From: Endoryza sp044226045 | GTDB lineage: Bacteria > Bacteroidota > Bacteroidia > Chitinophagales > Chitinophagaceae | Length of the DNA stretch: 64,000 nucleotides | Direction: 5' to 3' | NCBI GenBank assembly: GCA_044226045.1 | Contig: JBGAHR010000010.1 | Location: 44,736 to 108,735, forward strand | Shown here: positions 50,979 to 58,800 of the stretch, piece by piece | How positions within the stretch are numbered: the stretch's first letter is position 1 | Layout of the letters: each line of letters opens with the position of its first letter | Program-made: the position numbers and the translations under genes | The notes under the pieces: generated by a model | What the model saw: the letters and a program-made list of their open reading frames with translations, nothing else | What the model was told of the DNA's origin: nothing | Databases searched by the model: none

Positions 50979-51341
50979 CTATTTTGCGCCATAATAGCGG
51001 GCTCCATGGAAAAGCACCATGAAGGCAGCCAGTATTTTTTGGACAAAGGTAGGGCTGTTTGCCTGATGATTGCCCAACCGGCATCCGCAAAAAAGCATAC
51101 CAAGGGTGGCATTAAAGAAAAGAAGTGTTATCAGCCTGTATCCGAACAGGGAAATAATAATCAGCCAAAGCATATCCATCCCTTCGGTGTATTGAAGAAG
51201 ATTAAAATAAAGCGTCACGAACAGGCAGGTTACTACCACAATGACGGCATCAATGAGACCGCTCAGAATATTCTGCGCAGAAGAGGCCTCCTTCCGGAGT
51301 ACTCCTTCTTCGTCTAACCAGTTGTGTTCGGACTCATTCAT
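50979..51341 (-). CDS. RDD-family small membrane protein
   Basis: 120 residues with two clear membrane helices (about 30-50 and 57-75) and a C-terminal half-helix. The N-terminal acidic segment (MNESEHNWLDEEG) precedes the RDD core; the Arg-Asp-Asp itself is only partly recognisable (LSGLIDAVIVVV). Members are channel-like or transport-linked proteins of poor definition. ATG 51341 is used because the upstream frame has only a GTG. Probably co-transcribed with the pentapeptide gene. Confidence 0.7.
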   Translation of the reverse strand: MNESEHNWLDEEGVLRKEASSAQNILSGLIDAVIVVVTCLFVTLYFNLLQYTEGMDMLWLIIISLFGYRLITLLFFNATLGMLFCGCRLGNHQANSPTFVQKILAAFMVLFHGARYYGAK

Positions 51342-51460
51342 ATAGGATGGTTTCTGAAACGAAGATAGGGGATTCTGTTTTGAAATAATCACCCTTTTGT
51401 ATAGTCGAATCCCGGCGAATTACCCGGTTTCAGGCTGGATTTGAGGCTATTTATCTGGTA

Positions 51461-51492
51461 TTTGATTCTCTGACTTCCTTTTATTTTCTTTG
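51461..51492 (+). promoter_or_regulatory. Promoter of the lipocalin-like gene
   Basis: TTTG (51461-51464), 20-nt spacer, TTTCTTTG (51485-51492): one mismatch to TTTG-N20-TAnnTTTG. The start codon at 51505 lies 12 nt downstream. Confidence 0.55.
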
Positions 51493-51504
51493 GAAAAAAT
51501 CTGT

Positions 51505-52002
51505 ATGATGAAACCTTTGATTGTAATGATGGTGTTGTTCTTTGCGACAAGTTCTGTAATTGCGCAGGATTCGCCCCTAACCGGGAAATGGAAATTTGTA
51601 AAGATCTACGACGAGAAGAAAAATGAACTGGTGCTGGAAAATACAGAAGAGAATTTCAGGAAAGCTTTTGCCCAGGCAAAAGCAGCTGATACTGATTTTA
51701 CCGAACAGGATTCCATGATGGTTACCATGGCTTATAAATTGATGCTGGAAATGTTTACCAATGCCAGCTTTGAGTTTAAAAAAGACGGTACCTATGAATT
51801 TATCACCCAGATGGAATTGGGCGGAAAGAAGAAAGAACCCGAAACCGGCACTTACACAATAGACAACAATACTTCAACCCTTACCACAGAGTCGCGTGGC
51901 AGAAAGGTGAATTACCAGTACCAGATCAGGGATGGACAGCTGCACCTGACCCAAAAAAGGGGGCCTTCCGGTAAAGAAATGGTCATCGTGTTATCAAAGT
52001 AA
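51505..52002 (+). CDS. Secreted lipocalin-like protein
   Basis: 165 residues with a signal peptide (1-20, cleavage after VIAQ). The mature protein starts SPLTGKWKFVKI, the usual first strand of lipocalin-like domains (GxW), and continues FEFKKDGTYEFITQM, GTYTIDNNTSTLTT and YQIRDGQLHLTQK in matching strand order, with a helical insert (about 45-90). Such proteins are frequent in Bacteroidota with unknown ligands. The first in-frame ATG is at 51505; a second is 3 nt on. Its promoter fits closely. Confidence 0.75.
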   Translation: MMKPLIVMMVLFFATSSVIAQDSPLTGKWKFVKIYDEKKNELVLENTEENFRKAFAQAKAADTDFTEQDSMMVTMAYKLMLEMFTNASFEFKKDGTYEFITQMELGGKKKEPETGTYTIDNNTSTLTTESRGRKVNYQYQIRDGQLHLTQKRGPSGKEMVIVLSK

Positions 52003-52069
52003 TGCACTGTTACATCAATGGATTCTATTCGAATAAATCAGGTAAATTGTATCCACAACTTCACCTGTT

Positions 52070-52963
52070 ATGGATTCCACCGAAAATCGTCGTGAGTTTT
52101 TGAATAAAGGATTGGCAGCTGCTGCCGGGTTGATAGTAGGATCTTCCTTTCAATCTCCACCAAAGCCTCAGTATGCTGCATTAACTGTTCAGGAAATCAT
52201 CGATTTGATGCTGAAAGAAACGCGCGTTACTCCTGCAAGCGATACCGTCGACACCGTTAAAGCGGGCAGTGCCGGACAGGTAGTTACGGGTATTGTAACC
52301 ACCATGTTCCCTACTGTGGCGGTTATGGAAAGCGCTATTCAGCGGAAGGCAAATTTTATTATCGCGCATGAACCCACCTATTTCAATCACCGCGACCGGA
52401 CGGATCTCTGGACCATAAATACGGTGCTCGATAAAAAGAAAGCATGGATTGAAAAAAACAACCTGGTGCTTTGGCGTTTTCACGACGCTTGTCACGACAT
52501 GATGCCGGATATGATCAGCTATGGTGTGGTAAGAAAGGTTGGCTTGTTGAGTTATTTCAGGGAGGGAAGTAACAGCATGACTATCCCGCCGATATCTCTT
52601 AAGGATTTGGCCTTGCAGTTCAAAACCAAACTGGGTATTAAAACAGTGAGGGTAGTGGGTGATCTCAAACAAACTTGCAGCACCATCGGTCTTTTACCGG
52701 GAGCCTGGGGAAGTACCGAACATATCAACCTGGTGGAAGCTCATCATCCGGATGTGTTGATCGTGGGAGAAGTATCCGAATGGGAAACGACGGAATACAT
52801 CAGGGATGGTCTTAAACTGGGAGCGCCTACCGCTCTCATTGTATTGGGGCATTCAGTCAGCGAAGAAGCGGGGATGGAAAGACTGGCCGAATGGCTGGCG
52901 CCGAAAGTACCCGGCATTCCGGTTCATCATATCGCCTCCGGCGATCCTTACACCTGGTTATAA
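52070..52963 (+). CDS. NIF3-like protein with a twin-arginine signal
   Basis: 297 residues of the NIF3/YbgI dinuclear-metal family: LTVQEIIDLML, VVTGIVTTMFPTVAVMESAI, ANFIIAHEPTYFNHRD (metal His pair) and LGHSVSEEAGM (C-terminal His and Glu ligands). The function of NIF3 proteins is unsettled; GTP cyclohydrolase I type 2 is a label, not a demonstrated role. Oddity: the N-terminus reads ENRREFLNKGLAAAAGLIVG, a twin-arginine motif and hydrophobic stretch, whereas NIF3 proteins are normally cytosolic. No upstream gene partner. A terminator follows, serving mainly the convergent gene. Confidence 0.85.
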   Translation: MDSTENRREFLNKGLAAAAGLIVGSSFQSPPKPQYAALTVQEIIDLMLKETRVTPASDTVDTVKAGSAGQVVTGIVTTMFPTVAVMESAIQRKANFIIAHEPTYFNHRDRTDLWTINTVLDKKKAWIEKNNLVLWRFHDACHDMMPDMISYGVVRKVGLLSYFREGSNSMTIPPISLKDLALQFKTKLGIKTVRVVGDLKQTCSTIGLLPGAWGSTEHINLVEAHHPDVLIVGEVSEWETTEYIRDGLKLGAPTALIVLGHSVSEEAGMERLAEWLAPKVPGIPVHHIASGDPYTWL

Positions 52964-52999
52964 AAAAATCCGGTCATCCCGGAACGGGATGACCGGATT
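52962..52999 (-). terminator. Intrinsic terminator of the S9 peptidase gene
   Basis: AATCCGGTCATCCCG (52967-52981), GAA loop and the 15-nt complement (52985-52999). The A run at 52962-52968 becomes a T tract on the minus strand. Confidence 0.88.
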
Positions 53000-53014
53000 G
53001 GCAAATAATTTTTC

Positions 53015-55522
53015 TTAGAAACTCTTCTTTCCTTCGGTTCCGGTGGCGCTGTTGGTCTTGCCGGCATTTTTTACAAATTTGTCGAGCCACTGGTTTTGTT
53101 CCCACATCATATGAAGAATATTCTCTTTTGCTGCGTAACTATGACTTTCATACGGCAGAAACACGAGGCGGGTTGTTCCGCCATGACCTTTTACCGCATT
53201 GTACAATCTTTCGCTCTGAATCGGAAAGGTACCGGGGTTATTATCCATCTCCCCGTGTATCAGCAGGAGCGGCGTTTTTATTTTATTGGCAAAGCTGAAA
53301 GGGCTCATGTTATAGTACACCTCAGGGGCCTGCCAGTAAGTTCTTTCTTCTGCCTGGAATCCGAAAGGCGTTAATGTGCGGTTATACGCTCCGCTGCGGG
53401 CGATACCGGCCTTGAACAGATTGGTATGAGCGAGCAGATTGGCAGTCATGAAAGCTCCATAACTGTGTCCGCCAACCGCTACCCGGTTGCTGTCACCCAC
53501 GCCCATTTTGGAAAGAGCCTGGATAGCCGCATGTGCATTCAGGTAGAGTTGGGGAATGAAGTTGTCATTTGGTTCCTTGTCTCCTTCTCCTACAATGGGC
53601 ATTTCAGCATTGTCGAGGACTGCATAACCCTGGGTGATCCAGAAAATGGGAGAGGCCCAGTTCAGCCTGGTGAACAGGTACCTTGATCCCCGAACCTGGG
53701 CAGCATCGGCTGCAGATTTATACTCCCTGGGATAGGCCCACATCACAACCGGAAGCGGACCGTCTTTTTCCTTATTGTATCCTTTGGGAAGGTACAGGTC
53801 CCCCGTCAGGTCAATGCCATCTTCTCTTTTATACGATATTTTCTGTTTCACCACTCCCTCGAGTTGCGGATAAGGGTTTTTGAAATCGGTGATGGCGATC
53901 GGCGCTATCTTCTTTTTCAGGTTCCTGATGTAATAATTCGGAACTTCGTTTGTGCTTTCGCGTGAAGTGAGATATACCCCGTTCTCCGCATCTAGTACAT
54001 CTACTACGTATTCATAGTAGGGCGCCGTACACCGCCAGAGAATCGTTCCTTTTTTGGTAGCGAGGTCAAAACTTTGCACAAAAGGCATATCTCCTTCGGG
54101 TGAAGCGCCCTGTGAACGCAGCAGCAGATTTCCGTTCTTGAAACGGAGCAGCACGTTTCTTCCGTAACTGTTTCGGGTAAGCATGGGTGAGCCGATATCG
54201 CTGTACGCATCGTTACTGCTTCTTTCATGTACCAGGTTCATCTGTTTGCCCGATGGATTGAATGCATACACCTGCAATTTGCGATCGAAGGTCATGGATT
54301 GATAAACCAGGGCAAGCTGATCATCACCCCATACAATGTTGCGTAGCCTTCGCTGCGTTTTAAAAAGTTCTACGCCCGATTTCATTACATTTTTCAAATC
54401 ACCCTTCATTCCTATGGGGGGCTCTGCCACCAGTTTACCATAGTTGGGAAGTGTTATTTCATACACTGCATCCCTATATTCAGCTTTAGATCTGCCCAGG
54501 CCTTTATCGAGGGCAAGGGTGTATATAATAGAGGCAGGCTTGTCGTCTCTCCAATCGAAATCGCGTGGGAAATTAACCACATCATCGAATCCGATGGGCT
54601 GTCCTTCCTGGGAAGGATTTTTTACCAGTATATCATACAGTCCGCCATTGGCCGACATGACGGCTACGGTATGGGGGAAGCCACTGACAGGAAACAGATA
54701 AGAAAAAGGCCGGTCGATGGTTTCCAGTAATACATAATTATTATCCGGTGAAACGGATATGCCGGAATAAATCGCAGGTTGACGGATGGCTGTTTCAGTT
54801 TTGAAGTCGTTCACCACCAGTTGGGCCATGGCCATATAGTCGAAAAGATCTTCGTCATGGGCATTCTTGATGAGATCCTGGTAGGTTCGGCTGGCAGCGG
54901 CTTTGCCGAGGTTTTCCTGCACTACCGGTCCCTTGGGAGCAGGCGGCGCTTCGGGATATTTGCGGTAATTGGCAGGAACTGTTTTATAAATCAGCTTGTC
55001 GTTTCCCATCCAGCTATAGCTTCCTCCCAAGACGGTATTGAGTGGGGCCGTATTCACTTTTCTGGCGCTGCGCTGGGCAATATCAATGACATAAAGATCA
55101 ATTCGGTCATTGGTGCTATTTATAAAACTTATTTGCTTTTCATTCGGACTCCACTGTATGGAAGAGGCGCGCATATTTTCGGGAAGTCCGCTGATGGAGA
55201 ATGTTTCGCGTGTTTTGATATTCTTCAATTGGATATTTACGGAATAACCGCTGCGGCTGGGCCCGAAGTTTTTTGGATTGATTCGGAGACCCGCAATGCG
55301 GAGTTCCGGTTGGGCCAGTTCCTCTATCGAAGGGAACGTACTTCTTTCCAGCAGAATCATCCAGTCACCATGACTGTTAATGCTTACCCCCGGTGTGGGT
55401 TTTGCCATCACAAGATCATAGATGTCTTTGGGTGGAGTCTGGTAACTGAAGTCGTCCTGTGCCGAAACCCGAACGGTTATCAGCAGGAGAAACAGCCAAA
55501 AATATTGGTGGATCTTTCTCAT
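53015..55522 (-). CDS. Prolyl oligopeptidase-family (S9) peptidase, glutamyl endopeptidase-like
   Basis: 835-residue exported serine peptidase with a signal peptide (1-21). An N-terminal propeller-like region (about 40-570) precedes an alpha/beta-hydrolase domain with Ser in GGHSYGAFM (about 683), Asp in LIHGEMDNNPGTF and His in LPYESHSYAAKE. The block GAYNRTLTPFGFQAEERTYWQAP is characteristic of the glutamyl-endopeptidase-like S9 branch, known from plant plastids and bacteria. The role is likely breakdown of peptides in the periplasm. A terminator follows directly. Confidence 0.9.
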   Translation of the reverse strand: MRKIHQYFWLFLLLITVRVSAQDDFSYQTPPKDIYDLVMAKPTPGVSINSHGDWMILLERSTFPSIEELAQPELRIAGLRINPKNFGPSRSGYSVNIQLKNIKTRETFSISGLPENMRASSIQWSPNEKQISFINSTNDRIDLYVIDIAQRSARKVNTAPLNTVLGGSYSWMGNDKLIYKTVPANYRKYPEAPPAPKGPVVQENLGKAAASRTYQDLIKNAHDEDLFDYMAMAQLVVNDFKTETAIRQPAIYSGISVSPDNNYVLLETIDRPFSYLFPVSGFPHTVAVMSANGGLYDILVKNPSQEGQPIGFDDVVNFPRDFDWRDDKPASIIYTLALDKGLGRSKAEYRDAVYEITLPNYGKLVAEPPIGMKGDLKNVMKSGVELFKTQRRLRNIVWGDDQLALVYQSMTFDRKLQVYAFNPSGKQMNLVHERSSNDAYSDIGSPMLTRNSYGRNVLLRFKNGNLLLRSQGASPEGDMPFVQSFDLATKKGTILWRCTAPYYEYVVDVLDAENGVYLTSRESTNEVPNYYIRNLKKKIAPIAITDFKNPYPQLEGVVKQKISYKREDGIDLTGDLYLPKGYNKEKDGPLPVVMWAYPREYKSAADAAQVRGSRYLFTRLNWASPIFWITQGYAVLDNAEMPIVGEGDKEPNDNFIPQLYLNAHAAIQALSKMGVGDSNRVAVGGHSYGAFMTANLLAHTNLFKAGIARSGAYNRTLTPFGFQAEERTYWQAPEVYYNMSPFSFANKIKTPLLLIHGEMDNNPGTFPIQSERLYNAVKGHGGTTRLVFLPYESHSYAAKENILHMMWEQNQWLDKFVKNAGKTNSATGTEGKKSF

Positions 55523-55564
55523 AATATGAAGTTTGAAAAATGAATACTGAAGATAAAACCCCGT

Positions 55565-56353
55565 TTACTGTTTTTGAAAAACTCTCACATAATCTATCAA
55601 CATTTTTTTAGGCCAGATGGATTCATCCACTCCCTTGGCGCCACCCCAGTTTCCACCCACTGCTATATTCAGCAACAGATGCATCTTGTTGTCGAAAGGC
55701 CAGGCATTGTACCCGGAATGTTCGTTTCTGAAAGTGAAATAGATGATGCCGTCGACATAGAGTTGTACTTTTTCGGCATCCCATTCCACGCCAAACACAT
55801 GGAATTTTTCAAAGCAATCGTTGATGATCACTGTATCTGTTTTTTGGGTGCCAATAACATGATTGAACTTTTTACAGTGGATGCTTCCATGAAAATAATG
55901 GGGGTTGAAGCCAACATGCTCCATGATGTCAATTTCACCATCGTCGGGCCATTTCAGGGGAGTTGTACTTCCCAGCATCCAGATAGCAGGCCAGGTGCCT
56001 CTGCCATCGGGTATTTTTGCCCTCACTTCAATTTTACCATATTGCCAGTCGCCCTTTCCCTTGGTAACCAGCCGGGCGGAGGTGTACTCTTTTCCCTCCA
56101 TTTTTTCTTTGATGGCTTCAATGATCAGCAGGCCGTTTTCTACACGGGCGTTTTGAAGTCGTTTTTCCGTATAATATTGAAGTTCATTATTGCCCCAGCC
56201 ATGACCTCCCACATCATAGTTCCATTTTTGAGGATCCGGCAGGCCTTTATAATTGAATTCGTCGCTCCAGACCAGTTTCCAGACTGTTTTCTGGGCATGG
56301 GTTGTTTGCTGCACACAGAGGAGGAAGGACAGAAAAAAAAGCGTTATTCTCAT
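55565..56353 (-). CDS. Secreted GH16 beta-glucanase (laminarinase-like)
   Basis: 262-residue exported glycosidase with a signal peptide (1-20). The GH16 beta-jelly-roll catalytic motif EIDIMEHVG has the nucleophile Glu140, assisting Asp142 and acid/base Glu145. The spacing ExDxxE is the beta-bulge form of laminarinases and other glucanases. VWSDEF (28-33) and WPAIWMLG are also family hallmarks. Beta-1,3 or mixed-linkage glucan is the probable substrate. The single domain has no carbohydrate-binding module. It lies 42 nt upstream of the S9 gene on the same strand and divergent from the his operon. Confidence 0.93.
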   Translation of the reverse strand: MRITLFFLSFLLCVQQTTHAQKTVWKLVWSDEFNYKGLPDPQKWNYDVGGHGWGNNELQYYTEKRLQNARVENGLLIIEAIKEKMEGKEYTSARLVTKGKGDWQYGKIEVRAKIPDGRGTWPAIWMLGSTTPLKWPDDGEIDIMEHVGFNPHYFHGSIHCKKFNHVIGTQKTDTVIINDCFEKFHVFGVEWDAEKVQLYVDGIIYFTFRNEHSGYNAWPFDNKMHLLLNIAVGGNWGGAKGVDESIWPKKMLIDYVRVFQKQ

Positions 56354-56437
56354 ATGGTTAGTTTGGTCGAATTTACTGAACTAATGGACAAACAAGTGTT
56401 GGTTTTTACAGGAATGTCGAAAGCCCTTCAACAAAAT

Positions 56438-56469
56438 TTTGGGCGAAACCCGATCGGCCTATATCTTTG
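56438..56469 (+). promoter_or_regulatory. Promoter of the histidine operon
   Basis: TTTG (56438-56441), spacer of 20 nt (56442-56461), TATCTTTG (56462-56469): a perfect match to the Bacteroidota promoter. The leader peptide ATG begins 8 nt after the last base, close to or at the expected transcription start. Confidence 0.85.
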
Positions 56470-56476
56470 CATCGCA

Positions 56477-56527
56477 ATGAATCAAAACGCACATACACAT
56501 CATCATCATAACTTGCCTGCCAGGTAA
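56477..56527 (+). CDS. hisL: Histidine-operon leader peptide
   Basis: Sixteen codons, MNQNAHTHHHHNLPAR, with His at positions 6 and 8-11. All five are CAT codons, and four stand in a row (56498-56509). A ribosome waiting for charged tRNA-His would stall on the run. The TAA stop (56525-56527) lies within segment 2 of the downstream RNA switch. No Shine-Dalgarno sequence precedes it, and the promoter implies a 5' UTR of 0-4 nt. It precedes hisG by 105 nt. Function follows from content, position and the RNA pairings; nothing else in the region uses this frame. Confidence 0.9.
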   Translation: MNQNAHTHHHHNLPAR

Positions 56528-56558
56528 GCCGGAGATGTATTGTATGTTCACGATATGC

Positions 56559-56591
56559 AGGGCTTACTTCGGTAAGCCCTTTTTTGTTTTT
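56559..56591 (+). terminator. Attenuator terminator with UUCG loop
   Basis: AGGGCTTAC (56559-56567), TTCG, GTAAGCCCT (56572-56580), then T5-G-T5 with one G. Perfect nine-pair stem. See the attenuator entry for its regulation. Confidence 0.9.
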
Positions 56592-56632
56592 ATAATGCAC
56601 TCTTGGCAAATTGACTATAAAAGAAATCAGAT

Positions 56633-57487
56633 ATGAAACTAAAAATCGCTATTCAGAAATCGGGTCGGTTGTATGAGGACTCGGTACAATTGCTGAAGGA
56701 ATGTGGTATCGACCTGCGGAATGTGAAAGACCGCCTGAAAACAGAAAGCGACAACTTTCCTCTTGAAGTATTTTTTCTGCGTGATGACGATATCCCTCAA
56801 TATGTGGAAGATGGAGTGGCGGATATTGGAATTGTTGGACAAAACGTGCTGTTCGAAAAGAACAAAGTGGTAGAATCGGTGGAAGAATTGGGTTTTGGCA
56901 AATGCAGGCTCGCGATCGCCATCCCGCGCGGACAGGAGTATGATGGCGTTCAATCGCTGCAGGGAAAAAGAATTGCTACCAGCTATCCCTTCCTGGTTAA
57001 CAGCTATCTCTCCAAATACCAGGTCAATGCCGATATACATGAAATCAGCGGATCCGTTGAAATTGCACCGGGAATCGGTCTCGCCGATGTAGTAGCTGAC
57101 CTGGTTAGCAGTGGATCCACTCTGTTTATGAATGGACTCAAGGAAGTTGAAACAATATTGAAATCGCAGGCAGTCCTGATCCGTAACAAAACACTGGGAA
57201 CAGAGCAACTTCAATTGCTGGATAAACTATTGTTCCGGATCAGGGCTGTTAAAAAAGCCAAGCGCAACAAATATGTACTGCTGAACGCGCCGAACGACAA
57301 ACTGAAAGAGATCATTTCCTTGCTACCCGGCATGAAAAGTCCGACCGTATTGCCCCTGGCCGAGAGCGGCTGGAGCAGCGTGCACAGTGTATTGAATGAA
57401 GATGAATTCTGGGACAGGATTGAAAAACTGAAAGCTGCCGGAGCGCAGGGTATACTGGTAGTGCCCATTGAAAAAATGGTGATTTAG
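56633..57487 (+). CDS. hisG: ATP phosphoribosyltransferase (long form)
   Basis: First enzyme of histidine synthesis, joining ATP and PRPP. 284 residues, the long hexameric HisG with its own C-terminal ACT-like regulatory domain (about 215-284), so feedback by histidine is expected and no HisZ is needed. KIAIQKSGRLYEDSVQLL opens the type II periplasmic-binding fold. The PRPP loop is in EIAPGIGLADVVADLVSSGSTL (about 141-162), and the N-terminal domain ends at KNKTLGTEQL. First gene after the attenuator. Confidence 0.97.
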   Translation: MKLKIAIQKSGRLYEDSVQLLKECGIDLRNVKDRLKTESDNFPLEVFFLRDDDIPQYVEDGVADIGIVGQNVLFEKNKVVESVEELGFGKCRLAIAIPRGQEYDGVQSLQGKRIATSYPFLVNSYLSKYQVNADIHEISGSVEIAPGIGLADVVADLVSSGSTLFMNGLKEVETILKSQAVLIRNKTLGTEQLQLLDKLLFRIRAVKKAKRNKYVLLNAPNDKLKEIISLLPGMKSPTVLPLAESGWSSVHSVLNEDEFWDRIEKLKAAGAQGILVVPIEKMVI

Positions 57488-57518
57488 TGTTTATTGAATC
57501 TTTAACCGCTTATCAAAG

Positions 57519-58793
57519 ATGAAAACCTATACATTTCCCGAACGATCAGACTGGAAATCCATCTTGCAAAGACCCGCGTTGGATAACAGATCATTGCAGA
57601 AAACAGTCGCCAGGGTTCTGCAGGCTGTCAAAACCAAAGGAGACCGTGCAGTCAAAAAATATACCCGTGAATTCGACAAGGTATCGTTGCGGAAACTGGA
57701 AGTAACCGAGAAGGAAATTAAATCCGCAGAAAAGTTACTGCCCGATGAATTAAAAAAAGCCATACAAACTGCTGCGGAAAATATAGCCCGTTTTCACCGG
57801 TCACAGCTCGGTGCAGTGGAACCCGTTGAAACTATGCCGGGGGTAAAGTGCTGGCGTAAATCAGTTCCGATTGAAAAAGTGGGTTTGTATATACCGGGCG
57901 GATCAGCGCCATTGTTTTCCACTATACTCATGCTGGCCATTCCGGCCCGATTGGCCGGGTGTCCTGAAATCATTCTTTGTACACCACCCTCCAATGAAGG
58001 CGTCATTCACCCGGCTATTTTGTACGCCGCAAAATATGTCGGTATCACCCGCATCTTTAAAGTGGGGGGCGTTCAGGCAATTGGCGCCATGGCATACGGC
58101 ACCGAAACCATTCCGCAGGTGTATAAAATATTCGGCCCGGGAAATCAGTATGTCACAGCTGCCAAGCAATTGGTGCAGCAGGAAGGTGTAGCAATAGACA
58201 TGCCCGCCGGACCCAGTGAAGTGGCTGTGCTGGCTGATGAAACCGCTGTTCCTTCGTTTGTGGCTGCTGATCTGTTGAGCCAGGCAGAGCATGGAGCAGA
58301 CAGCCAGGTGTTATTGGTTACTGTTGATGAAAAAATATTGCCCGCCATATTCAGTTCACTCGATAAGCAATTATCAACCCTTCCCCGAAAAGAACTCGCC
58401 ACGAAAGCACTCGGCAACAGCAAGGCGATTGTGGTAAAAGACAGGCAGGCGGCTGTAGCGTTGATCAATGAATACGCGCCCGAACACCTGATTCTCTCCT
58501 GTGCTGAAGCTGTGGAGTTGGCCGACCAGATTGTGAATGCGGGCTCTGTATTCATCGGAAACTATTCGCCGGAGTCAGTGGGTGACTATGCCAGCGGAAC
58601 CAATCATACACTGCCCACCAATGGATTTGCCAAAGCCTATAGTGGCGTTAGTGTAGACAGTTTTGTAAAGAAGATAACCTACCAGCAACTATCAACCGAA
58701 GGTTTGCAGGCCATAGCGCCCACGGTAGTGGCCATGGCCGAAGCAGAAGGATTGGAAGCCCATGCCATGGCAGTCAAAGTTCGGCTGGTCTGA
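57519..58793 (+). CDS. hisD: Histidinol dehydrogenase
   Basis: Zinc enzyme that oxidises histidinol to histidine in two steps with NAD. 424 residues. Diagnostic segments are GLYIPGGSAPLFSTILM, VGGVQAIGAMAYGTETIPQVYKIFGPGNQYVTAAK, DMPAGPSEVAVLAD, the catalytic EH in INEYAPEHLILSC and the C-terminal zinc-binding NHTLPTNGFAKAYSGVSVDSFVK. Gap of 31 nt after hisG. Second gene of the attenuated operon. Confidence 0.97.
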   Translation: MKTYTFPERSDWKSILQRPALDNRSLQKTVARVLQAVKTKGDRAVKKYTREFDKVSLRKLEVTEKEIKSAEKLLPDELKKAIQTAAENIARFHRSQLGAVEPVETMPGVKCWRKSVPIEKVGLYIPGGSAPLFSTILMLAIPARLAGCPEIILCTPPSNEGVIHPAILYAAKYVGITRIFKVGGVQAIGAMAYGTETIPQVYKIFGPGNQYVTAAKQLVQQEGVAIDMPAGPSEVAVLADETAVPSFVAADLLSQAEHGADSQVLLVTVDEKILPAIFSSLDKQLSTLPRKELATKALGNSKAIVVKDRQAAVALINEYAPEHLILSCAEAVELADQIVNAGSVFIGNYSPESVGDYASGTNHTLPTNGFAKAYSGVSVDSFVKKITYQQLSTEGLQAIAPTVVAMAEAEGLEAHAMAVKVRLV

Positions 58794-58800
58794 TAAATGA

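Larger units (their letters stand above)
56477..56591 (+). promoter_or_regulatory. Transcription attenuator of the histidine operon
   Basis: Four segments can pair in exclusive ways. Segment 1 (CTTGCCT, 56512-56518) with 2 (AGGTAAG, 56522-56528): seven pairs, one of them G-U, loop GCC. Segment 2 (GTAAGCC, 56524-56530) with 3 (GGCTTAC, 56561-56567): seven pairs, the antiterminator. Segment 3 (56559-56567) with 4 (56572-56580): nine pairs, UUCG loop, then T run to 56591, the terminator. GGTAAGCC occurs identically in segment 2 and segment 4. A ribosome stalled on the His codons would cover segment 1 and free 2 to pair with 3; a ribosome at the stop codon would cover 2 and allow termination. This is the same logic as the enterobacterial his attenuator. 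Confidence 0.88.

Noticed and set aside
55574..56527. 317-codon plus-strand frame opposite the GH16 gene that ends with the His-rich segment
   Set aside because: Only its last 17 codons (the leader peptide) follow the promoter; the rest is antisense to GH16.
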